64,000 nt of DNA from JAZDMK01 sp043800975 (GCA_043800975.1 JAZDMK010000006.1:7776-71775); one strand, 5' to 3'. Shown: positions 16,989 through 26,380, counted from the stretch's first letter. Translations and numbers: made by a program. Notes: generated by a model not told the origin, from the letters alone.

Positions 16989-18188
16989 ATGTCAAAAGTC
17001 CTGATTATTGGAGCGGGCGGCGTTGGTAGCGTTGTAGTAAACAAATGCGCACAAGTGCCAGAAGTTTTTACCGAAATAGTTTTAGCAAGCCGTACACTTT
17101 CCAAGTGCGATGCCATTGCAAATGAAATCGGTGGTAATAAAATTAAAACTGCAAAGGTAGACGCGGATAATGTTCCCGAGCTTGTCAAGCTGATTCAGGA
17201 ACATAATCCTGCATTAGTCATTAACGTTGCATTGCCTTATCAGGATTTGACAATCATGGAAGCCTGTCTGCAAACAAAAGTGAACTATCTGGATACAGCC
17301 AACTATGAACCCATTGATGAAGCAAAATTTGAATACAGCTGGCAATGGGCATTTCATGATCGTTTTAAAGAAGCTGGTTTGCTTGCAGTGTTGGGCTGTG
17401 GCTTCGATCCGGGAGTTACCAGTATTTTTACCGCGTATGCTAATAAGCATTACTTCGATGAAATTCATTATCTCGACATAGTGGATTGTAATGCCGGTGA
17501 TCATGGAAAATATTTCGCAACGAATTTTAATCCCGAAATCAATATTCGTGAGATTACTCAACATGGGCGCTATTGGGAAAATGGGAAATGGATTGAAACA
17601 AAACCATTGGAAATTCATAAACCCATTGAATATCCAGGCATAGGTCCCAAGGAATCGTATCTTCTTTATCATGAAGAATTAGAATCGCTGGTTAAAAATT
17701 TCCCGACAATTAAACGTGCCCGCTTCTGGATGACCTTCGGGCAGCGCTATATCACTGCATTGGAAGTATTGCAGGAAACAGGTATGACTTCAATCAAACC
17801 GATTAAATTTCAGGGAATCGACGTGGTTCCATTACAATTTCTGAAAGCTGTATTGCCAGAACCTTCATCACTTGGTGCTGGCTACAAAGGCGAAACCTCC
17901 ATCGGTTGTCAGATTCGCGGAATCAAAGACGGTAAAGAGAGAACTTACTTTGTGTGGAACAATTGCAACCATGCTGAAGTGTTTAAGGAAATTAAAGCAC
18001 AGGCTGTATCATACACCACTGGCGTTCCTGCCATGATCGGTGCCATGATGATACTTACCGGAAAATGGGCAGGCAAAGGCGTTTTCAATGTAGAAGAATT
18101 CGATCCGGATCCTTTCATGGAAAAACTGAATATTCACGGATTGCCTTGGCATGAAGAGGTTGATAAGGCTTTACCAGTTGAAAAATAG
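16989..18188 (+). CDS. Carboxynorspermidine dehydrogenase (saccharopine dehydrogenase family)
   Basis: The enzyme would reductively join aspartate semialdehyde to a diamine, giving carboxyspermidine or carboxynorspermidine. The 399-residue protein opens with a Rossmann nucleotide-binding loop (VLIIGAGGVGSVV, residues 4-16). ALPYQDLTIMEACL, NYLDTANYEP, LGCGFDPGVTSIF and the C-terminal VPAMIGAMMILTGKW are typical of the LYS9-like/CASDH group. The decarboxylase of the same pathway follows at 18611, which supports this reading over lysine metabolism. The two genes are separated by a four-helix-bundle gene. Confidence 0.93.
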   Translation: MSKVLIIGAGGVGSVVVNKCAQVPEVFTEIVLASRTLSKCDAIANEIGGNKIKTAKVDADNVPELVKLIQEHNPALVINVALPYQDLTIMEACLQTKVNYLDTANYEPIDEAKFEYSWQWAFHDRFKEAGLLAVLGCGFDPGVTSIFTAYANKHYFDEIHYLDIVDCNAGDHGKYFATNFNPEINIREITQHGRYWENGKWIETKPLEIHKPIEYPGIGPKESYLLYHEELESLVKNFPTIKRARFWMTFGQRYITALEVLQETGMTSIKPIKFQGIDVVPLQFLKAVLPEPSSLGAGYKGETSIGCQIRGIKDGKERTYFVWNNCNHAEVFKEIKAQAVSYTTGVPAMIGAMMILTGKWAGKGVFNVEEFDPDPFMEKLNIHGLPWHEEVDKALPVEK

Positions 18189-18190
18189 TT

Positions 18191-18217
18191 ATTAGTTATT
18201 AGTGATAAGTTATGAGT
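18191..18217 (+). repeat. Left arm of inverted repeat flanking the four-helix-bundle gene
   Basis: The sequence has tandem ttattag copies followed by gataagttatgagt. The reverse complement of gttatgagt occurs twice in the right arm after the gene. The start codon of the inserted gene lies inside this arm. Confidence 0.65.
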
Positions 18218-18583
18218 GTTGGTGAGAAAACAATAAAAGAAAAAAGTTTTTTATTTGCTGTTCAAATCATCAAAGTATACAAGTTTCTTATCGAACAAAA
18301 AAAAGAATATGTTCTTAGTAAACAAATCTTAAAAAGTGGTACTTCAATTGGTGCAATGGCTAGAGAGGCACAAAATGCAGAAAGTACAGCTGATTTTATT
18401 CATAAATTAGGAATTGCTCAAAAAGAATGTGATGAAACAATTTATTGGCTTGAGCTCTTAAAAGAAACAGAATATTTAAAATCTGAGGAATTTGAGATGT
18501 TGTTTTTCAAAGCAAATGAGTTATTAAAAATGATTCGTAGTGCAATAATAACTACTAAACAAAAGTTGCATAATAAATTATAA
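18212..18583 (+). CDS. Four-helix bundle protein (23S rRNA intervening-sequence type)
   Basis: This 123-residue protein is of the four-helix-bundle family first known from ORFs in 23S rRNA intervening sequences. Diagnostic parts are IGAMAREAQNAESTADFIHK and IAQKECDETIYWLELL. The family forms small helical oligomers of unknown function and moves among genomes. Here it splits a metabolic operon between the carboxynorspermidine dehydrogenase and decarboxylase genes and is bounded by inverted AT-rich repeats, which suggests insertion. It is on the same strand as the operon, so it need not block expression of the downstream gene. Its base composition is more AT-rich than its neighbours. Confidence 0.9.
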   Translation: MSVGEKTIKEKSFLFAVQIIKVYKFLIEQKKEYVLSKQILKSGTSIGAMAREAQNAESTADFIHKLGIAQKECDETIYWLELLKETEYLKSEEFEMLFFKANELLKMIRSAIITTKQKLHNKL

Positions 18584-18606
18584 CTCATAATTCATAACTC
18601 ATAACT
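18581..18606 (+). repeat. Right arm of inverted repeat flanking the four-helix-bundle gene
   Basis: The arm holds aactcata and ttcataactcataac, with two copies of the reverse complement of the left-arm core gttatgagt (one with a single change). It ends 4 bases before the decarboxylase start codon. Confidence 0.65.
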
Positions 18607-18610
18607 GAAT

Positions 18611-19762
18611 ATGGCTATTGATTTTAATAAGATTCCATCACCCTGTTACGTGCTCGATCAGGAGTCGCTGCGCATCAATCTGGAAATTTTAAATATGGTG
18701 CAAAAAGAAGCAGATGTAAAAATCATTTGTGCACTGAAAGGATTTGCCATGTGGAGTACGTTCCCCATGGTTCGCGAGTACTTGTCTGGTGCGGCCGCCA
18801 GCTCTCTCAACGAAGCTCAACTTGTGCTTGATGAAATGGGTTGCACAGCGCACACCTATGCTCCCGTATACTTGGATCATGAGTTTGAAGAGTTACTAGG
18901 ATATAGTAGTCATATTACTTTCAACTCACTTTCTCAATGGGAAAAATTTCGTGATAGAGTAAAATTATTCACGCGACCAATAACCTGTGGATTGCGCATC
19001 AATCCTGAATATTCAGAAGTAGAAACCGAATTGTATAACCCTGCTGTTGCAGGATCACGCCTTGGAATTCGTCCTGCACAAATGCCTGAGAAATTGCCCG
19101 AGGGAATTGAAGGGTTGCATTTTCATGTGTTGTGTGAAAATGATTCTTTTGTTTTGGAACGCACTTTACAAAAAGTAGAAGAAAAATTTTCTCATCTGAT
19201 TAAGCAGGCGAAATGGCTCAACATGGGCGGCGGACACCACATCACACGCAAAGGGTATGATGTGGAACATCTGGTGAAAATGTTAAAGGAATTCAAGAAT
19301 CGTTATCCAAATCTGGAAGAAGTAATTCTCGAACCCGGCGAAGCGATTGGCTGGCAAACAGGCTACCTGACTTCTACAGTGCAGGATATCGTAGAAAGTG
19401 AAGGAATCAAAGTGGCAATGCTTGATGTTTCTTTCACCTGCCACATGCCCGATTGCCTGGAAATGCCTTATAAGCCGACTATATTAAATGCAACGGATGC
19501 AGTGCCCGGAAAACCAACTTACAGAATGGGAGGCATGAGTTGTCTGGCCGGCGACTATATGGGCATGGGCGACTATAGTTTTGACAATGAATTAAAGCCC
19601 GGTGATCCGATTATTTTTGATGACATGATTCATTATACCATGGTGAAGACATCCACATTCAATGGTGTGAATTTGCCTGCCATTGGTATCTGGACGGAGT
19701 CGGATGAATTTATTTTACTGAAATATTTTGGTTACGAAGACTACCGCAACCGTTTGTCCTGA
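18611..19762 (+). CDS. nspC: Carboxynorspermidine decarboxylase
   Basis: The enzyme is a PLP-dependent alanine-racemase-fold decarboxylase that completes the alternative spermidine/norspermidine route. The 383-residue protein has the PLP lysine K43 in CALKGFAMW, the HFHVLCEND segment, the glycine-rich phosphate-binding region NMGGGHHITR, the motif EPGEAIGW, and LDVSFTCHMPDCLEMPY with the active-site cysteine. Length matches NspC (about 375-400). It directly follows the right repeat arm of the inserted small gene and abuts, tail to tail, the convergent glycosyltransferase. Confidence 0.95.
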   Translation: MAIDFNKIPSPCYVLDQESLRINLEILNMVQKEADVKIICALKGFAMWSTFPMVREYLSGAAASSLNEAQLVLDEMGCTAHTYAPVYLDHEFEELLGYSSHITFNSLSQWEKFRDRVKLFTRPITCGLRINPEYSEVETELYNPAVAGSRLGIRPAQMPEKLPEGIEGLHFHVLCENDSFVLERTLQKVEEKFSHLIKQAKWLNMGGGHHITRKGYDVEHLVKMLKEFKNRYPNLEEVILEPGEAIGWQTGYLTSTVQDIVESEGIKVAMLDVSFTCHMPDCLEMPYKPTILNATDAVPGKPTYRMGGMSCLAGDYMGMGDYSFDNELKPGDPIIFDDMIHYTMVKTSTFNGVNLPAIGIWTESDEFILLKYFGYEDYRNRLS

Positions 19763-20890
19763 TCACACTTCAACCGTTTTCAAGATCGCATTCCAAAGCC
19801 CTCTTGCGCTTTCGTCCCAGTTAAACAAAGGTCTGCGACCCCTTCCCCGTGCGATTAGTTCGTTTCTTAAAGCAGGATCAAATGCAATTTTTTTCATGGC
19901 GGCTGAAATACTATTGTAATCTGAAGGGTCTGTCAGCAATGCGGCATCGCCCGCCACTTCAGGCATAGAGGATGTGTTCGACGTGATAACAGGGACATCA
20001 CAACCAAAGGCTTCTACGATCGGAATGCCGAAGCCTTCATAAAAAGAAACATAGGTAAGCGCAAGTGCAGAACCAAGAACCTGATGCAGCTTCCGGGTTT
20101 CAAGCCTTCCGGTAAAAATCACATCATCTTTGAACTGCATCTCTTTCCAGATTTTTTCCAGATTAAAGTTGTTCCATAATTTGTCACCTACAATAACGAG
20201 TTTGATAGAACATTCGTTCTCCTTACGGAACTGGTCGTATGCACGAAATAAATTCGAAATGTTCTTTCTGGGATGCAGTGATCCAACGAAAATAAAAAAA
20301 TCATTTCCGGATGTAATTTCCTTTTTTATAAGATTCTTTTCGTCTTCGGTAAGTGACGTGTAACGTTCGTTAGCGCCATTGTATACAACATCAATTTTAT
20401 CAGAATCAATTTTGTAAAGATCAATTAAATCTTTTTTGGTATGCTCAGAAACAGAAATGATACGCTTCGCTTTTTTTGCATACAAAGGAAAATACTTGCG
20501 ATAGAATCTTCTTGATACTGGCGGAATATCTTTAGGATTATGCTCGAAAGCAATATCATGAAATGTAATTAGCTGTGGAATATTTAAACGCAGTGAACCA
20601 TAACTGTCAGGTGAAACAAAAATATCGGCTTTGTATTTTTTCAAGAAGGAAACGATGGAATGCTCAAACCACCAGTACCACAATAAAGGATGCCGTGTCT
20701 GTGGGCCAAGAATAACGGGCGTTATATTATCTGAAAAAAGAAATTCATCATCATACTCACGATCGAATAGAAAAACAAATTCGTGCTCCGGATGACTTTT
20801 GGTAATACGCTTCAGCGTTTCATATTCCACCCAGCCGATACCTTCCAGCTTTCCTTTTAATAATAATCTTGTATTGACGGCTATTCGCAT
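19763..20890 (-). CDS. Glycosyltransferase family 4 protein
   Basis: The 375-residue protein has the GT-B layout of GT4 enzymes: an N-terminal acceptor domain (MRIAVNTRLLLKGKLEGIGW, then ITFHDIAFEH and ISVSEHTKKDL) and a C-terminal nucleotide-sugar domain with FVGSLHPRKNISNL and the EX7E motif in EGFGIPIVEAFG. This group transfers sugars, often mannose, to cell-surface glycans. It is not part of a recognisable glycan cluster here, and the donor and acceptor cannot be read from the sequence. Confidence 0.92.
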   Translation of the reverse strand: MRIAVNTRLLLKGKLEGIGWVEYETLKRITKSHPEHEFVFLFDREYDDEFLFSDNITPVILGPQTRHPLLWYWWFEHSIVSFLKKYKADIFVSPDSYGSLRLNIPQLITFHDIAFEHNPKDIPPVSRRFYRKYFPLYAKKAKRIISVSEHTKKDLIDLYKIDSDKIDVVYNGANERYTSLTEDEKNLIKKEITSGNDFFIFVGSLHPRKNISNLFRAYDQFRKENECSIKLVIVGDKLWNNFNLEKIWKEMQFKDDVIFTGRLETRKLHQVLGSALALTYVSFYEGFGIPIVEAFGCDVPVITSNTSSMPEVAGDAALLTDPSDYNSISAAMKKIAFDPALRNELIARGRGRRPLFNWDESARGLWNAILKTVEV

Positions 20891-20937
20891 TACATTTTCC
20901 TGTTGCGCAAACTTAAAGACTTTTTTAATATCGCTGA

Positions 20938-22704
20938 TTACTTTTTTACTTTTTTATCTTTATTGAAAAAGTAACTATGTTGTGCCTCTTTATCATTCTT
21001 ACTTCTGGCAACAAACACCGTCGTTCCTGTATAAGGATCCAGCCCGGTATAATACATGACAGAGGATAAAGTCATAGGCGTGGGCGTCAGCATCTGCACC
21101 TGCTCCAAATGGAAGCCCATCTTCCCGGTCTTCTCCGAAAGTGTTTTCATATCATTCGTATCACATCCTGGGTGGCAGGAAATGAAATACGGAATCACCT
21201 GCTGGTTCAATGCATTCGCAACGCACACTTCGTCAAAATGTTTTTTAAACAATACGAACTTTTCAAAATCGGTTTTGCGCATCAGTTTTAAAACCTTTGG
21301 TTCCGTATGTTCAGGCGCTACTTTTAATCTGCCGGAAACATGGTGAATGATCAGTTGCTTTGCATAAGCCGTTAATCCGAAACGCTGATTGACCGAGCTT
21401 TCAAACCCTGTAAACAAATCATAGCGAATCCCGCTTCCGATAAATACTTTCTTAATTCCCTTGATCTGACGCGCTTTCTCATATACGCCCATCAAAGGCT
21501 TGTGGTTGTGATCCAGATTGGCACATACCGATGGAAAAATGCACGAAGGTCGTTTGCATTTTTTACACTTTGTTTCTTCAATGCCTTTCATCCGGTACAT
21601 ATTCGCAGTGGGTCCGCCCAGATCGCTCACGTATCCTTTGAAATCTTCCATCTGAACAACAGCCTCCAGCTCATTTAATATAGAAGATTCCGAGCGACTG
21701 GAAATAAATTTTCCCTGATGTGCTGAAATCGTACAAAAGCTGCAGCCCCCAAAGCAGCCACGATGCATCGTTACCGAATGCCGGATCATTTCATACGCGG
21801 GAATCACACCTCTTTTTTTATAGCGTGGATGCGGAAGGCGTGTATAGGGTAGGTTAAAATAGGAGTCAAGTTCATTGGATTCAGCAACGGGAAGAGAAGG
21901 ATTCACAACAATTGTCTTTCCATGCATCAGTTGAATCATTCTTTTCTGATCCATCCGGTTTGACTCTTCTTCCACAGTACAAAACATTTTTGCAAAAACC
22001 TTTTTGTCTTTCACGCAGGCTTCATGCGAAGGAAGTGTAATGGCATTTTCATTTTCTTTTACAGAATTATTCTGAGAAATGAATGCAGTTTGAGGAATGA
22101 AATCAAGCGATGAAACAGCCTTTCCGTTTTTTAATTCCTGTGCAATAGTTAGAATGGTTTTTTCTCCCATGCCGTACACAAGAAGATCGGCGGGACATTC
22201 ACACAGTATTGAAGGTTTCAGTGTATCACTCCAGTAATCATAATGTGTGAACCTGCGCAGCGATGCTTCAATGCCACCAAGGATAACAGGAACATCCGGA
22301 AATAGTTCTTTCAGAATTTTTGTATAAACATAGGTCGCATAATCCGGCCGGAAGCCTGATTTATCATCAGCTGTGTAAGCATCATCCGAGCGGAGGCGCT
22401 TGGCTGCGGTGTAATGATTCACCATCGAATCCATGCAGCCGGATGTGACACCAAAGAACAGACGCGGCTTTCCCAGCTTCTTAAAATCACGCAGATCATC
22501 CCGCCAGTTGGGCTGCGGAAGAATAGCAACTCTATATCCCGCATGCTCCAGCACACGCCCGATCACAGCAGTTCCGAATGAAGGATGATCCACATACGCA
22601 TCACCACTCACAAGAATAATATCTACATAATCCCAGCCCAGATCTAGCAGCTCGTCTTTTGAAACGGGCAGCCAGTCTTTGATGGTGAAGGGGGGCTTTT
22701 TCAT
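20938..22704 (-). CDS. YgiQ family radical SAM protein (UPF0313)
   Basis: The 588-residue protein has the complete YgiQ layout: an N-terminal part with VSGDAYVDHPSFGTAVIGR, a central radical SAM motif C317-x3-C321-x2-C324 in HRGCFGGCSFCTISAHQG, and a C-terminal section with SGRLKVAPEHTEPKVL and QQVIPYFISCHPG. An extra cysteine set CKKCKRPSC (about residues 376-384) could bind another metal or cluster. The family is very widely conserved and its reaction is unknown. It lies 47 bases upstream of the GT4 gene on the same strand. Confidence 0.95.
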   Translation of the reverse strand: MKKPPFTIKDWLPVSKDELLDLGWDYVDIILVSGDAYVDHPSFGTAVIGRVLEHAGYRVAILPQPNWRDDLRDFKKLGKPRLFFGVTSGCMDSMVNHYTAAKRLRSDDAYTADDKSGFRPDYATYVYTKILKELFPDVPVILGGIEASLRRFTHYDYWSDTLKPSILCECPADLLVYGMGEKTILTIAQELKNGKAVSSLDFIPQTAFISQNNSVKENENAITLPSHEACVKDKKVFAKMFCTVEEESNRMDQKRMIQLMHGKTIVVNPSLPVAESNELDSYFNLPYTRLPHPRYKKRGVIPAYEMIRHSVTMHRGCFGGCSFCTISAHQGKFISSRSESSILNELEAVVQMEDFKGYVSDLGGPTANMYRMKGIEETKCKKCKRPSCIFPSVCANLDHNHKPLMGVYEKARQIKGIKKVFIGSGIRYDLFTGFESSVNQRFGLTAYAKQLIIHHVSGRLKVAPEHTEPKVLKLMRKTDFEKFVLFKKHFDEVCVANALNQQVIPYFISCHPGCDTNDMKTLSEKTGKMGFHLEQVQMLTPTPMTLSSVMYYTGLDPYTGTTVFVARSKNDKEAQHSYFFNKDKKVKK

Positions 22705-22763
22705 AAATTCATGTCAGATGTGTGATGGAAAATGTAAAAATTCTTAACTCAACTGATTACTGA

Positions 22764-23213
22764 TTACTTTTTCCCTTTAAATCCGGCAGCATCAGTAAGC
22801 GTTAATTTAAACGCCCGTTTGCAGTTTCCATTCACCGGAGCATCGAAGCCGGTGAGTTTGCCCTGCACACACACTTCTTTTCCGGCATTTTCTTTTATGG
22901 TTTTAAACAGTGTTGCATTGTCAGTGGTTTCCACTTTCACTTCCACCATTTGCTTTCCGTCGGCACTCTTCACAAAAAATTTATCGTACGAATAGCTTAC
23001 ATTCGTGAAAATATTGGCTTCATCCACCACGCCGCTTACCCACATCAGTTCATCCTCGCGTGCATGCTTCTGCCCGCAGGGAGCCTGAAAACTTTCATAA
23101 AAAGAAGAAACTGTATAGCAGCACTTCTCTTTGCTTTTGCAGTTTTTTTTCGAACCGCAGCATCCGCTGATGAGCGCGGTAATGATGATGGGCAGAAGGA
23201 TGTGTTTTTTCAT
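22764..23213 (-). CDS. Small cysteine-rich lipoprotein, possible OB-fold
   Basis: From ATG 23213 the protein is 149 residues: MKKHILLPIIITALISGC, a lipoprotein signal with C18 as the acylated cysteine, then a cysteine- and lysine-rich linker (CGSKKNCKSKEKCC). The mature part has VSGVVDEANIFTNV and KEVCVQGKLTGFD, a pattern like small OB-fold domains, but I cannot assign a family. An in-frame extension to 23249 would spoil the signal peptide. Probably an envelope lipoprotein of unknown role. Confidence 0.7.
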   Translation of the reverse strand: MKKHILLPIIITALISGCCGSKKNCKSKEKCCYTVSSFYESFQAPCGQKHAREDELMWVSGVVDEANIFTNVSYSYDKFFVKSADGKQMVEVKVETTDNATLFKTIKENAGKEVCVQGKLTGFDAPVNGNCKRAFKLTLTDAAGFKGKK

Positions 23214-23310
23214 AATAGAAATGATATAACTACAAAGATAGGAAAACAAAAGGATACAGTATTGGATAGTAAAATGATACTAATTAGGAAATGATTATGA
23301 AGAAGATTAA

Positions 23311-23715
23311 TTACTTAATCGGAATTTGTTTGACGGATCCTGAACAAACATCACCTTCTTTTATCCCATCAATCCATACCTGTAAAGTTTTTATCCGGGC
23401 TTCAGTAAGCTCTGTAAGATATTCTGACCAACACATGGGTTGAATACTTCCGTAATACGAAGGTCCTCTTTCGGGGAATTTCATTAGCATTTCCGCATCT
23501 CTGAATTGAATCCAGATTCTTTGCGATATCCTGAGGTTTTTAATAAAAGCAGTATCTTCTTTGTATTCCTTCAGAATTTCCTGATAGATATGATTAAGTT
23601 TTTTATCTGTTTTTAGATATTTTTGATTTGCAGCATCATTTAATTCAAGTTGCGTTTGCCCAAAAAGAAAGGATGTTGAACAAAACAATAATGCAATGAT
23701 TAATATTCTTTTCAT
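23311..23715 (-). CDS. Lysozyme inhibitor LprI-like (DUF1311) secreted protein
   Basis: The 134-residue protein has a signal peptide (MKRILIIALLFCSTSFLFGQ) and a helical LprI/DUF1311 domain: QLELNDAANQKYLKTDKKLNHIYQ, then RISQRIWIQFRDAEML, and two cysteines (in PMCWSEYL and DVCSGS) that could form the disulfide known in the family. Members in mycobacteria inhibit lysozyme; most others are uncharacterised. It follows nothing closely on the same strand, so it is probably transcribed alone. Confidence 0.85.
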   Translation of the reverse strand: MKRILIIALLFCSTSFLFGQTQLELNDAANQKYLKTDKKLNHIYQEILKEYKEDTAFIKNLRISQRIWIQFRDAEMLMKFPERGPSYYGSIQPMCWSEYLTELTEARIKTLQVWIDGIKEGDVCSGSVKQIPIK

Positions 23716-23776
23716 TTGTTTTGAGAAATGTGATCAAACAAAAATACTACTTTTTCAATGATTTTACCTTTGGTGC

Positions 23777-23842
23777 ATTTTGGTGCCTTGGTGTCTTGGT
23801 GGCAAAGAATTTCCGCCACTAAAACACAAAAGCACAAAACCC
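23777..23842. repeat. Imperfect inverted repeat of the ttggtg/caaaac type
   Basis: The left arm repeats ttggtgcc, ttggtgtc and ttggtggc; after a short loop the right arm gccactaaaacacaaaagcac is close to its reverse complement. I recognise this as a repeat type widespread in intergenic DNA of Bacteroidota, but its class is not settled. It lies between the LprI-like gene and the TonB receptor. Confidence 0.6.
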
Positions 23843-24005
23843 CACTAAATTACGTTCGGCGTAGAATTCAGACTACGACGTAAATACAAAAGCTTTCCAA
23901 AATATTATTTACCCTCACCGCGGGCCTTTCTACACGAAAGTGATCTTTCAAAATACATTTACAATAAGCATCAAATCTAATTTCTTTATCTTTGATTACA
24001 TTTTT

Positions 24006-26366
24006 ATGAATCGCATAATTCTCTCCATACTTACCCTGCTGATTCTTCCCTCAGCTCTTCTGTCGCAGAACATGACGCAGACCATTCGCGGAACTGTGCG
24101 CGACCGCGACTCCCAAAAGCCTTTGTGGGGAGCCAGTGTGGTTGTGGTGCAGTCGCAGCCGCTCATCGGCATCACAACAGATTCCGTGGGGAAGTTCCGT
24201 TTATCAAAGGTTCCCGTGGGAAGACACACACTGAAGATTTCATTCATCGGGTATGAAGACCTTGTATTGCCTGAACTGATGGTTGGTTCCGGAAAAGAAA
24301 TCGTTTTGAATATCGAACTGAAAGAATCCGTAAAGACCTTTAAAGAAATAAAAATTACCGCCAACAGTGAAAGGGAAAAACCGCTGAACAGCATGTCCAC
24401 GGTCAGTGCAAGATCATTCAATACCGAAGAAACCGGGCGATATGCCGCCTGCATCAACGATCCTTCGCGCATGGCACAATCGTTTGCCGGCGTTTCCGGA
24501 AACGGGGACCAGAGCAACGAAATCATCATCCGCGGAAATTCTCCTCGGGGAATGCTTTGGCGCATGGAAGGAATCGAAATTCCCAACCCCAACCACTTCA
24601 CTGGCGGGCAGGGCAATTCCGGAGGCGGTGTGAGCATCCTCAGCAACATCATGCTTTCGAATTCCGATTTCTTTACCGGTGCTTTCCCCGCCGAATACGG
24701 CAATGCGCTCTCGGGTGTGTTTGATATTAATCTGAGAAAAGGCAATGCCGAAAAACGCGAATACGCTTTTCAGTTCGGTGTGCTGGGCAGTGAGATCGCG
24801 CTGGAAGGGCCTCTCAGTAAGAAGAACGAAAGTTCCTATCTGTTCAGTTATCGTTATTCCACGCTCGACTTTTTATACAAAATCGGATTGAAAGTTGCCG
24901 GAAACATCATCCCGAAGTTTCAGGATTTCTCGTTCAACTTCAACATGCCCACCAAAAAAATCGGACGCTTCTCCCTGTTCGGCATCGGCGGATTGTGCAG
25001 CCTGGGCAACGATCCCGTATATGATTCCGCAAAATGGAAAAAGTTTTCCGACCGCTTCTTTTATGATGAAACCGGAAAGATAGGCGCAACGGGCCTCAGC
25101 AATTTTTATCTTTTCAGAAACGGAAAAACCTATCTAAAAACTGTTCTTTCTTTATCCTCCGACGAAACGGCCAGCGATGAAGACACCGTGAGCAAAGCAT
25201 ACACCAACGTGCATTTGAACGACAACCGCTTTTTGTATTATTATCCGCGGGCATCCATTATGCTGAATCATAAATTCAATACGCAGCATGTGATACGGAC
25301 GGGAATTTTGTACAGTGTTTACGGATACGATCTTCTTTCCAAATCACTCGTGGGTGAAGACGGAATGTATCATTCCAGAATCGACACCAGCGGGCGCACC
25401 GCGCTGACGCAGGCATACGTGCAGTGGCAGTATCATCCGCTGGAAAACCTGACGCTGAATGCCGGCCTGCATTCCATGCTGTTCGCACTGAACAACACGT
25501 ACAGTATAGAACCGCGTTTCGGTCTGCGCTGGGAGTTCAGCGGAACGCAAACGCTGACGGCGGGTTTCGGTATGCACAGCCGCATCGAATCTATTTCGAA
25601 TTATCTGGTGGCGCATCGCGATACGGCCGGAAATATTTTTTACCCTAACCGTGAAGTGGGCTTCACGCGCGCGCTGCATGCAGTGGGCGGATACGAGCGG
25701 ATGCTGCGCGAAGACCTGCAGCTGAAGGTGGAATTGTATTATCAGTATCTCTACGATGTGCCCGTGGAGGATACCGCTTCCTCCTTTTCGGCCCTGAATT
25801 ATTCGGGCGGCCTCACCGATATGACGCTAGTGAACAAAGGAACCGGAAATAATTATGGCATCGAGATCACGCTCGAAAAATTCTTTACACACAATTTTTA
25901 TTTTCTTTTCACCAGTTCGCCGTATCAATCGCGGTACAAAGGAAGCGACGGCGTGCTGCGCGACAGTTATTACAACGGGAAGTATGTGCTGAACCTGCTG
26001 GGCGGCAAGGAATGGAAAACAGGAAAAAACAAAAACAATATTATCGGTTGCAACCTGCGTGCGATTTACAAAGGGGGCAATCGCCAAACGCCTATTGATC
26101 TAAGTCTTTCGCAGAGTTCGGGCAACACCGTGTATGTGAACGATCAAATTTATTCGCTGGCTGGCCCGCTCTTTTTCCGCACCGATGTGGGTTTCAGCTA
26201 CAGGCACAACGGAAAGAAAGCCGCCTGGATACTGAGCTTCGATGCCGAAAACGCCATGAACCGCAAGAACGTATACAGCACCTATTACGACCGCGACACA
26301 AAAAAGATTGAGTACAATTATAATCTGGGGCTGATACCGATAATTGGGTTTCGGGTGGAGTTTTGA
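24006..26366 (+). CDS. TonB-dependent receptor with CarboxypepD_reg-like domain
   Basis: From ATG 24006 (MNRIILSILTLLILPSALLS signal peptide) the protein is 786 residues. A carboxypeptidase-regulatory-like domain follows (about 25-110: IRGTVRDRDSQKPLWGASV, ISFIGYEDLVL), then a plug domain (about 120-250, with IIIRGNSPRGMLWRMEGIEI) and a beta-barrel ending GLIPIIGFRVEF with a C-terminal Phe. It is shorter than SusC (about 1000) and has no SusD partner, so it is an orphan receptor. Its coding DNA is visibly GC-rich (40 of 60 bases at 25381-25440) compared with neighbours, and it is flanked by repeats on both sides, which suggests acquisition. The ligand is unknown. Confidence 0.92.
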   Translation: MNRIILSILTLLILPSALLSQNMTQTIRGTVRDRDSQKPLWGASVVVVQSQPLIGITTDSVGKFRLSKVPVGRHTLKISFIGYEDLVLPELMVGSGKEIVLNIELKESVKTFKEIKITANSEREKPLNSMSTVSARSFNTEETGRYAACINDPSRMAQSFAGVSGNGDQSNEIIIRGNSPRGMLWRMEGIEIPNPNHFTGGQGNSGGGVSILSNIMLSNSDFFTGAFPAEYGNALSGVFDINLRKGNAEKREYAFQFGVLGSEIALEGPLSKKNESSYLFSYRYSTLDFLYKIGLKVAGNIIPKFQDFSFNFNMPTKKIGRFSLFGIGGLCSLGNDPVYDSAKWKKFSDRFFYDETGKIGATGLSNFYLFRNGKTYLKTVLSLSSDETASDEDTVSKAYTNVHLNDNRFLYYYPRASIMLNHKFNTQHVIRTGILYSVYGYDLLSKSLVGEDGMYHSRIDTSGRTALTQAYVQWQYHPLENLTLNAGLHSMLFALNNTYSIEPRFGLRWEFSGTQTLTAGFGMHSRIESISNYLVAHRDTAGNIFYPNREVGFTRALHAVGGYERMLREDLQLKVELYYQYLYDVPVEDTASSFSALNYSGGLTDMTLVNKGTGNNYGIEITLEKFFTHNFYFLFTSSPYQSRYKGSDGVLRDSYYNGKYVLNLLGGKEWKTGKNKNNIIGCNLRAIYKGGNRQTPIDLSLSQSSGNTVYVNDQIYSLAGPLFFRTDVGFSYRHNGKKAAWILSFDAENAMNRKNVYSTYYDRDTKKIEYNYNLGLIPIIGFRVEF

Positions 26367-26380
26367 TTTGGGCGCCCGCC

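Noticed and set aside
23996..24745. Minus-strand open frame of 249 codons antisense to the TonB receptor
   Set aside because: Long antisense frames are expected in GC-rich coding DNA; the plus strand has a clear receptor with signal peptide, plug and barrel.
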